Shown: positions 57,858 through 64,000 of the stretch, one piece after another
Layout of the letters: each line of letters starts with the position of its first letter
Position numbering within the stretch: position 1 is the stretch's first letter
NCBI GenBank assembly: GCA_963719345.1
Contig: CAVRCA010000002.1
Coordinates: forward strand, 124,001 to 188,000
Source: CAVRCA01 sp963719345
GTDB taxonomy: Bacteria; Pseudomonadota; Alphaproteobacteria; Acetobacterales; Acetobacteraceae
Length of the DNA: 64,000 nucleotides
Direction of reading: 5' to 3'
Notes under the pieces: model-generated
Told to the model about the DNA's origin: nothing
Databases searched by the model: none
The model's input: the letters and a program-made list of their open reading frames with translations, nothing else
Made by a program: the position numbers and the translations under genes

Positions 57858-59334
57858 GTGCAACCGCTAAGCGCAGACGAGGGCGCGGGAGACGGCTTGG
57901 GAGACGCGAGCGAGAGCGGCCTGTCGGCGGCCCGACGGTGGGCGGGGTTCCTCGTCCTGCTCGGCGGCGCGTTCCTGCCGCCGGTGGATTTCTTCATCGT
58001 CAACGTCGCCCTGCCCTCGATCCGCGCCGGGCTCGACGCGACGCCGGCGCAGAGCGCCCTGGTGATCTCGGGCTACGCCGCCGGCTATGCCGGTACTGCT
58101 CGTGACCGGTGGCCGGCTGGGCGACCTTTATGGCCGCAAACGCCTGTTCATCCTCGGCATGGCGAGCTTCACCGCCGCCTCGACGCTGTGCGGCTTCGCG
58201 CCCACCGCATCCTGGCTGGTGGCCGGTCGCGTCGTGCAGGGGCTGGCGGCCTCGATGGTGTTGCCGCAGGTGCTCGGCTCGATCCGTGCCCTGTTCGACA
58301 GCGAGCGCGCACTCGCCCGCGCCATGACGTTCTACAGCATCATGATGGGCCTGGCCTCGGTCACCGGCCAGTTCGGCGGCGGCGCCCTGGTGGCCTGGAG
58401 CCCGCTCGGCCTCGGCTGGCGCGCGGTTTTCCTGCTCAACGTGCCGATCGGCGTGCTCGCCATCGCCCTGGCGATCCCGCTCGTGCCGGAGACCAGCGCG
58501 CGCAGCCGCCCGCGCCTCGATCTCGCCGGAGCGGTGCTGATCTCGCTGGTGCTGGCCTGCATCGTGGTGCCCCTGTCCGAGGGGCGCGAGCAGGGCTGGC
58601 CGGCCTGGATGCTGGTCGCCCTGGCCGCCTCGCCGGCCCTGCTGGTGGGGTTCCTCCGACACGAGCGACGCCTCGCCGGTCGCGGCGGGATGCCGATCCT
58701 CGATCTCCGGCTGTTCACCATCCCGAGCTTTCGGCGCGGCGCGCTGGTCGCCTCGCTGTTCTTCTTCACCACCGCCTTCTACCTGCTGTTCGGCCTCTAC
58801 AATCAGGAGGGGCGCGGCTTCGGGCCGCTCTGGACCGGCCTCGCCATCCTGCCCTACGGCGTCGGGCTGTTCAGCGGCCCGCTGGCGAGCGGCTGGCTGC
58901 CGGGACATTACCGCCCACGCCTGCTCGGGATCGGCCTCGCGGTGGAGACCGTCGGCTACGGCTTGATCGCGCTTTGCGTCGGCACCGGGGTGGACGGCTT
59001 GACGTTGATGGCTGTGACCTACCTCGCCGGCTTCGGCCAGGGCATCGCCATGCCGCGGCTGTTCAGCACCGCGCTGCAGGACGTCGACCCCGAACGGGCG
59101 GGGCTTGCCGCCGGCATCATCAATTCGCTGCTGCAGATCGGCGCGGCGGTCAGCAACGCCGCGCTGGTCAGCCTGTTCTTCGCCCTGTTGCAGCCCGGGT
59201 CCGGTCCCGCTCCCGGCGACTACGGACGGGCGATGGGACTGGCCATGATCGCGCTGACCGCCGCCCTCGCCGGGGCCTGTTTGCTGGCCTGGCAGGGGCC
59301 GCTCCGGCGGGCGTCCGGGACGCCGGATCGCTGA
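57858..59334 (+). CDS. MFS transporter, DHA2 family (frameshifted)
   Basis: About 490 residues from GTG 57858, one frame change near 58085. Helix 1 ends VDFFIVNVALPSIRAGLDAT; motif A is GGRLGDLYGRKRLF; GRVVQGLAASMVLPQVLGSI and motif C-like GLASVTGQFGGGALVAW follow. Fourteen helices are expected. The frame change sits between helices 2 and 3 and looks like a one-base deletion. It exports drugs or metabolites. Its stop overlaps the ATG of the GGDEF gene (TGATG). Confidence 0.88.
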
Positions 59335-60569
59335 TGCGGGTCGACGTGCCAACGTCGCTGTTGGCGATGGCGCTGGTGATCGCGTTTTCCGGCGCGCTGC
59401 TGGTCTTCCTGCGCCGTGGCCATGCGTGGAACGCGCTCAGTGTCTGGGGCCTCGCCATGCTGACCGCCGGGGCCGGGCTGGGTCTGCTCGGAGCGGAAGA
59501 CGTGCTGCCGTCCTGGCTTTCGGACGACGTCGGCCACACGCTCCTGCTCCTCGCCCCTGCGCTCTCCTGGACGGCTGCCCGGTTGTTCGAGGAACGGCCG
59601 CCGATCCTGCCGCTGCTGCTCGCCGGCCCGGTGCTGTGGCTGCTCGGCTGCCATTGGCACGCGGACCTCCCCGACGGCGTGCTGGAGAACCTGCCGTTCC
59701 CGATCGGCGCCGCCTACACCTTCGCGACCGCTCTCGAACTCTGGCGCGGGCGGGACGAGGCACTGCCGTCGCGTCGGTTCGCCCTGGGGCTGCTCGCCTT
59801 CCACACGCTGCTCTACACGGTCCGGGCCGTGGCCTCGCCGTTCCTTGTCGCGCGGCCCGACCCGGTGTCCGGCGCCGTCGTCGTATTCGTGATCTACGAG
59901 GGCCTGCTGCACACGCTCGGCATGGCGTTCGTGCTGTTCGCGATGGCCACCGAGCGGGCGGAACGGCGGGCCACGCAGGCGCTGCGGGAGCTGGCCTTGT
60001 CCGACCCGCTCACCGGCCTCGCGAACCGCCGCAAGTTCGACGAGACGCTGATGGTCGAAATCCGCCGCGCGACGCGCAACCGCTCGGCGCTGGCGCTGCT
60101 GATGATCGACGTCGACCACTTCAAGGATTTCAACGACCGTTACGGCCATCCGGCGGGCGACGACGCGCTCCGCACGCTCGCCAACGCGGTGGCCGCGGCG
60201 CTGCGACGGCCGGGCGATCTCGTCGCCCGCTATGGCGGCGAGGAACTCACCGTATTGCTGCCCCTGACGAACGAAGCGGGCGCGGTGGCCGTCGCCGAAC
60301 ACCTCTGCGAGGCCGTGCGCTCCCTCGCCATCGAGCACCGGGGGACGGCGTCCGGCCTGGTGACGATCAGCGTCGGAGTCGCCGCCGCCCAGGCGTCCCG
60401 AACGAGCGAGCTGAGCGCGCAGATGCTGCTCACCGCGGCCGACCGAGCGCTCTACAGCGCCAAGGCCGCCGGCCGCGACACCGTCCGGTCCGCCGCCGCT
60501 AGCGTCCTCGCAGGCTCACCTTTTCCGGGAAGCGGCTGCGATAGGCCTCCACCGCCGCCTCCATCGTGA
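59334..60569 (+). CDS. Membrane diguanylate cyclase (GGDEF)
   Basis: 411 residues. About six or seven N-terminal helices (residues 5-205) form a membrane sensor. Then SDPLTGLANRRKFDETLM opens the GGDEF domain; IDVDHFKDFNDRYGHPAGDD is the GTP/Mg site, and GGEEL (about residue 300, RYGGEELTVLLP) is an active form of GGDEF. No clear I-site RxxD lies four residues before it. It should make cyclic di-GMP. It is coupled to the MFS gene and overlaps the end of the convergent deacetylase gene by 71 bp. Confidence 0.93.
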   Translation: MRVDVPTSLLAMALVIAFSGALLVFLRRGHAWNALSVWGLAMLTAGAGLGLLGAEDVLPSWLSDDVGHTLLLLAPALSWTAARLFEERPPILPLLLAGPVLWLLGCHWHADLPDGVLENLPFPIGAAYTFATALELWRGRDEALPSRRFALGLLAFHTLLYTVRAVASPFLVARPDPVSGAVVVFVIYEGLLHTLGMAFVLFAMATERAERRATQALRELALSDPLTGLANRRKFDETLMVEIRRATRNRSALALLMIDVDHFKDFNDRYGHPAGDDALRTLANAVAAALRRPGDLVARYGGEELTVLLPLTNEAGAVAVAEHLCEAVRSLAIEHRGTASGLVTISVGVAAAQASRTSELSAQMLLTAADRALYSAKAAGRDTVRSAAASVLAGSPFPGSGCDRPPPPPPS

Positions 60570-61356
60570 CGAACCGCGCCCCGCCCTCGCGCAAAGTTGC
60601 GATCAGCGTCTCGAGGGCAAGCATCCGGTAGCCGCGGCCGACCACGTGCGGGTGGAACGTGTAGGTGAGGATGCCCCAATCGACGCTCCGGCGCATGTAG
60701 GCGAACTCGTCGGCGAAGTTCTGGAACACGGCGCGCGCGCTCTGCAGTCCTTGCAGGATGCTCGTCTCGGTGCGCATGAACTCGAAATGCGGATGATCGT
60801 CGAGCGACCAGCTGATCGGCATCTCGACAAGGTCGGTGTCGGCGCCGAACTCCATCTTTTCGAGCAGGGTGATCCGGTCGCCCTGTCGTGCCTGATAGGG
60901 AATGTAGTCATGCCCCATCATGCTGCTGTCGTAAAGAAAGCCGTGCTTGAGCAGCAGTTCGACGCTGTACGGGCTGAGGTCCCAGGAGGGCGAGCGGTAG
61001 CCGCGCGGCTTGCGCCCGGTCAGCGCCTCGATGGCGGCGCTGCCGCGCACCAGCTCCTCCTCTTCGCCCTCGCGCCCGAGGCTGGCGGGGATGCGGTGGG
61101 TCCAGCCGTGGTTGCCGATCTCGTGCCCGGCCGCGTGAACCGCGCGCACGCAGGACGGATAACTCTCTATCGTGTGGCCGGGGATGAACCAGGTGGTCGG
61201 GATACGCTGCTCGCCGAGCAGCCGCAGGATGCGCTCGGTGGCCGGAATGCCGAAATCGCCGCGCGAGATCATCGTGGGCGTCGTCAGCCCGCGCGAGATG
61301 AAGGACGAGGCGTTGTCGTGATCGAAGGTCAGGCAGACGAGCAGCTCAGCCATCAT
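60499..61356 (-). CDS. Polysaccharide deacetylase family protein
   Basis: 285 residues. The metal/base motif FDHDN (residues 10-14), then TTWFIPGHTIESYPSCVRAV, HEIGNHGWTHRIPA with the H-x-x-x-H pair, and GYRSPSWDLSPYS carry the NodB fold. No signal peptide is seen, so the protein is cytoplasmic. That points to small amides (allantoinase PuuE-like) rather than cell-wall chitin or peptidoglycan. GGGAGCGAC precedes two adjacent ATGs (61356 and 61353). Confidence 0.88.
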   Translation of the reverse strand: MMAELLVCLTFDHDNASSFISRGLTTPTMISRGDFGIPATERILRLLGEQRIPTTWFIPGHTIESYPSCVRAVHAAGHEIGNHGWTHRIPASLGREGEEEELVRGSAAIEALTGRKPRGYRSPSWDLSPYSVELLLKHGFLYDSSMMGHDYIPYQARQGDRITLLEKMEFGADTDLVEMPISWSLDDHPHFEFMRTETSILQGLQSARAVFQNFADEFAYMRRSVDWGILTYTFHPHVVGRGYRMLALETLIATLREGGARFVTMEAAVEAYRSRFPEKVSLRGR

Positions 61357-61412
61357 GTCGCTCCCTGTGCGCGGCCGATCCAGCATACCGCACTTTTTGG
61401 GGAACGCGCCGC

Positions 61413-61832
61413 ATGAGCCCGCCCCGGGTGAGTGGCGTCATGGAAACCTCGCTCTACGTCGCCGATCTCGACGCGGCCCAGGCCTTCTACCAGCGGCTGT
61501 TCGGCTTCGAGGTTTTCTTGTCGGACGGACGGATGCGCGCCCTCGGGGTGCCCGGCGGCCAGGTGCTCCTGCTGTTCCGGCATGGTGGCTCGGTGCAGCC
61601 CTCGCCCGCCCCGACCGGCTTCATCCCGCCGCACGACGCCAGCGGCCGGCAGCATGTGTGCTTCGCGATCCCGTGGACGGGGCTCGGCGACTGGGAGCGG
61701 CACCTGCGCGAGCAGGGCGTGGCGCTCGAAAGCAAGGTGAGCTGGCCGGGACGCGGCACCAGCCTCTATTTCCGCGATCCCGACGGTCACTCCGTCGAGG
61801 TGGCGACGCCGGGCCTCTGGCCCAATCTCTAA
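61413..61832 (+). CDS. VOC family (glyoxalase-fold) protein
   Basis: 139 residues. VMETSLYVADLDAAQAFYQR, LFGFEVFLSDGRMRALGVPG and SLYFRDPDGHSVEVATPGLW are the vicinal-oxygen-chelate fold with the second-module Glu (VEVATPG); HVCFAIPW gives a central His. Members include glyoxalases, dioxygenases and resistance proteins. The specific reaction is not readable. It lies 19 bp before the HAD gene, so the two are likely co-transcribed. Confidence 0.88.
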   Translation: MSPPRVSGVMETSLYVADLDAAQAFYQRLFGFEVFLSDGRMRALGVPGGQVLLLFRHGGSVQPSPAPTGFIPPHDASGRQHVCFAIPWTGLGDWERHLREQGVALESKVSWPGRGTSLYFRDPDGHSVEVATPGLWPNL

Positions 61833-61851
61833 CGCAAGACGGGACTTCCGC

Positions 61852-62517
61852 ATGGCGCTGCAAGGCGTGATCTTCGATATTGACGGCACCCTGGTCAACT
61901 CGGTCGACCTGCACGCGAAAGCCTGGCAGGAGGCGCTGCGGAAGTTCGGCCACGAGGTCGATTTCGCGCGCGTACGATCGCAGATCGGCAAAGGTGGCGA
62001 CCAGCTGTTGCCGGTTTTCCTCACCGGCGACGAGCTGGACCGGATCGGCGAGGACCTGGAAAAATATCGGTCCGACCTGTTCAAGCAGCGCTATCTCGCG
62101 CGTGTATCAGCGTTCCCCGGCGTCCGCGCCTTGTTCGAGCGTATCGTCGCCGACGGGCGGCGCATCGCCCTCGCCTCCTCTGCCAAGGGCGACGAGCTGG
62201 AGCATTACAAGCGCATCACCAACATCGGCGACCTGATCGCCACCGCGACCTCGTCCGACGACGCCGAGCGATCCAAGCCGCATCCGGACATTTTCGAGGC
62301 GGCGCTCGACCGGCTCGGCGTGACGGCCGAGGCGGCGGCCGTCGTCGGTGATTCGCCCTATGACGCCGAGGCGGCGGGCAAGCTCGACCTGCGCACCATC
62401 GGCCTGCTGTGCGGCGGTTTCGCGGACGCCGACCTGCGCGATGCGGGCTGCGTGGCGATCTTCCGTGATCCCCAGGACCTGCTCGCCCGCTACGACCGCT
62501 CGCCGCTCGCGGCCTGA
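61852..62517 (+). CDS. HAD family phosphatase
   Basis: 221 residues. The nucleophile Asp is in FDIDGTLVNSVDLHAKAW (DxDGT), motif II in ALASSAKGDELEHYKR (S/T), motif III K in ERSKPHPDIFEAAL and motif IV in VVGDSPYDAEAAGKLDLRT. A small cap domain fits phosphoglycolate phosphatase or beta-phosphoglucomutase-like enzymes. Substrate is not predictable. It is the second gene of a pair with the VOC protein. Confidence 0.93.
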   Translation: MALQGVIFDIDGTLVNSVDLHAKAWQEALRKFGHEVDFARVRSQIGKGGDQLLPVFLTGDELDRIGEDLEKYRSDLFKQRYLARVSAFPGVRALFERIVADGRRIALASSAKGDELEHYKRITNIGDLIATATSSDDAERSKPHPDIFEAALDRLGVTAEAAAVVGDSPYDAEAAGKLDLRTIGLLCGGFADADLRDAGCVAIFRDPQDLLARYDRSPLAA

Positions 62518-62604
62518 CCCCGCCCCTTTTTCCCCCCGCTGTTTCGGCAACCTGCTAGGCTCCGGATGGACGCCCGGAAAAGGCCGCCGACAGGGAGAGG
62601 TGTC

Positions 62605-63819
62605 ATGCTCGCTCGACGTACGCTGATGACGGCCACGGCGGCTGCCGCCTTGGTGCCGGCCGCGCCGGCCATCCTGCGCGCCGACGACATGCCGGGCGTG
62701 ACGCCCACCGAGATCCGCATCGGCAACACCGTCCCCTATAGCGGCCCGGCCAACGCCTTCGGCGCGATCGGCAAGGCCTGCGCGGCGACGTTCTCAATGA
62801 TCAACGGAACCGGTGGCATCGGCGGGCGCAAGATCCGTTTCATCTCGTACGATGACCACTATAGTCCACCCAAGACGGTCGAGCTGATCCGGCGGCTGAT
62901 CGAGGTGGACAACGTCGCCTGCCTGTGCGCGACGCTGGGCTCGCCGACCAACACGGCGGTGGTGAAATACGTCAACCAGCAGAAGGTGCCGCAGCTCTTT
63001 GTCGCGAGCGGGGCCGACAAGTGGGGCGACTACAAGGAGCACCCCTGGACGATCGGCTGGCAGCCGAGCTACGTCGCCGAGGCGCAAATCTACGCCAAAT
63101 ACATCATGCGGGAAAAACCGGACGCCAAGATCGGCATCCTGTATCAGAACGACGTATTCGGGGCGGATTACCTCACCGGCGTCAAGGACGTCCTGCGGGA
63201 TCGCTTCGACGCGATCGTGACGGAAGCCCCGTTCGATGTAGCGGACACGACGATCAATTCGCAGCTGGCGCGCCTGCAGGCGGCTGACGTGACGGCGCTG
63301 ATGACGGTCGCAACGCCAAAGATCGCCGCGCAGACGATCCGCCGCCTGGCTGAGATGCGCTGGCGGCCATTGCACGTGCTGACCAGCGTGTCCGCCTCCG
63401 TCGGCACCGTGATGCTGCCGGCCGGTGCCGCCAACGGGGTCGGCATCATCAGTTCGGGCTACCTGAAGGACCCGACCGACCCGCGCTGGGATGACGATGC
63501 CGGAATGCGGGATTGGCGCGCCTTCATGGCGAAGTATGACCGGGACGGCAACGTCAAGGACGTCTCGAACGTGTTCGGCTACGGGATCGGCCTGACCATG
63601 CTGCAGGTCCTGCGCGCCTGCGGCGATGATCTGTCGCGCGAAAACATCATGAAGCAGGCGGCCAATCTGCGGGACTTCGAAATCCCGATCCTGCTGCCGG
63701 GCATCCGCATCAACACCAGCCCGACCAACTATCACCCGATCCGCCAGTTCCAGCTCATGCGCTGGAACGGCAAAGCCTGGGACCATTTCGGCGAGCTGGT
63801 GGACGGGGCGTCGACCTGA
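62605..63819 (+). CDS. ABC transporter substrate-binding protein, branched-chain amino acid type
   Basis: 404 residues; AGGGAGAGG precedes ATG 62605. A Tat-type signal (ARRTLMTATAAAALVPAAPA) is followed by EIRIGNTVPYSGPANAFGAI, GRKIRFISYDDHYSPPKTVE, ASGADKWGDYKEHPWTIGWQ and PDAKIGILYQNDVFGADYLT, the LivJ fold. It has the same family and signal type as the binding protein in the island but is clearly distinct in sequence. The ligand is unknown. No permease genes are seen before the window ends. Confidence 0.9.
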   Translation: MLARRTLMTATAAAALVPAAPAILRADDMPGVTPTEIRIGNTVPYSGPANAFGAIGKACAATFSMINGTGGIGGRKIRFISYDDHYSPPKTVELIRRLIEVDNVACLCATLGSPTNTAVVKYVNQQKVPQLFVASGADKWGDYKEHPWTIGWQPSYVAEAQIYAKYIMREKPDAKIGILYQNDVFGADYLTGVKDVLRDRFDAIVTEAPFDVADTTINSQLARLQAADVTALMTVATPKIAAQTIRRLAEMRWRPLHVLTSVSASVGTVMLPAGAANGVGIISSGYLKDPTDPRWDDDAGMRDWRAFMAKYDRDGNVKDVSNVFGYGIGLTMLQVLRACGDDLSRENIMKQAANLRDFEIPILLPGIRINTSPTNYHPIRQFQLMRWNGKAWDHFGELVDGAST

Positions 63820-63863
63820 GCGTCTGTATTTGGATGGCCGAAAGCCGAGGGGGAAATTCCTGA

Positions 63864-64000
63864 GTGGCCGCAGAGCTCGCTGTCACTTCGGGGTTCATTC
63901 TCGCCTATCGCTTCTTCGACGTGGCGTTCGCGATCGATCTCGGCAAAGCCGAGCGGCTGTGGGCGGGTCGGGCAGGTCCCGTCAGCAGTCGGGCGCGCCT
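63864..64000 (+). CDS. Unknown protein, 5' end only
   Basis: At least 45 codons from GTG 63864, seven bases after GAGGGGGAAA. It reads AAELAVTSGFILAYRFFDVA then FAIDLGKAERLWAGRAG. The pattern LAYRFFDVxxxIDL could open an RMD1/DUF155-like protein, but there is too little to assign. It follows the binding-protein gene by 44 bp. Confidence 0.5.
   Translation, partial: MAAELAVTSGFILAYRFFDVAFAIDLGKAERLWAGRAGPVSSRAR

Overview
The window is very GC-rich DNA from an alphaproteobacterium. The gene families and gene order suggest Rhodospirillales, perhaps Acetobacteraceae: a MoxR/DUF58/DUF4159 block next to DUF1285, CoA diphosphatase and CCA-adding enzyme, a ccmCDEFGHI operon, many CoA-thioester and amidohydrolase genes, and Tat-type substrate-binding proteins. 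This placement is inference, since no rRNA gene is present. The only RNA gene seen is a tRNA-Gln.

Layout. 0-3.9 kb: an AsnC-type ligand-binding domain, a thiamine-diphosphate enzyme, tRNA-Gln, two small exported proteins (one with an ankyrin repeat) and TspO. 4.0-10.8 kb (minus): a MoxR ATPase, DUF58, DUF4159 and large membrane protein operon. 10.9-12.5 kb (plus): DUF1285, CoA diphosphatase and a small membrane protein. 12.6-20.1 kb: a lower-GC catabolic island (CoA-transferase, acyl-CoA dehydrogenase, ABC binding protein, TetR regulator, MaoC-type hydratase, exported SDR, GNAT) that appears to separate this operon from cca at 20.1 kb. A perfect palindrome between its divergent genes is a likely TetR operator. 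20.1-26.1 kb: cca, an exporter ABC protein and an EmrA/EmrB-like pump. 26.1-33.4 kb: BrnT/BrnA toxin-antitoxin, a Baeyer-Villiger-type monooxygenase, PAP2 phosphatase, histidine phosphatase, galE, a Cys-rich exported protein, an N-acyl-D-amino-acid deacylase and an odd HicB-like/DUF1674 chimera. 33.4-38.6 kb (minus): cytochrome c maturation genes ccmC to ccmI. 38.6-48.8 kb: DUF6790, EVE, Rieske, an exported beta-carbonic-anhydrase-like protein, acetyl-CoA synthetase, MarC, Bcr/CflA, an SDR plus lipoprotein pair, hemE, and LysR divergent from a cupin. 49-57.8 kb: a Rieske ferredoxin with two amidohydrolases, a CHI-fold protein, a cysteine-dioxygenase-like cupin coupled to a [2Fe-2S] ferredoxin, GNAT, M20 peptidase, alpha/beta hydrolase and a membrane J-protein. 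57.8-64 kb: an MFS pump coupled to a GGDEF protein, polysaccharide deacetylase, VOC, HAD, an ABC binding protein and the start of one more gene.

Sequence quality matters here. About 19 genes, including housekeeping ones (cca, acsA, ccmF), can only be read across one or more single-base frame changes, almost all in the highest-GC stretches. The lower-GC island is intact. I read most of these as sequencing or assembly indels rather than gene decay, and I give such genes as whole loci with the breaks noted.

No CRISPR array, prophage, intact insertion sequence or replication origin was seen. The most unusual items are the HicB/DUF1674 chimera, the island inside a housekeeping operon with its candidate operator, the pump/cyclase and cupin/ferredoxin stop-start couplings, and two separate 15-bp tandem duplications at gene starts.
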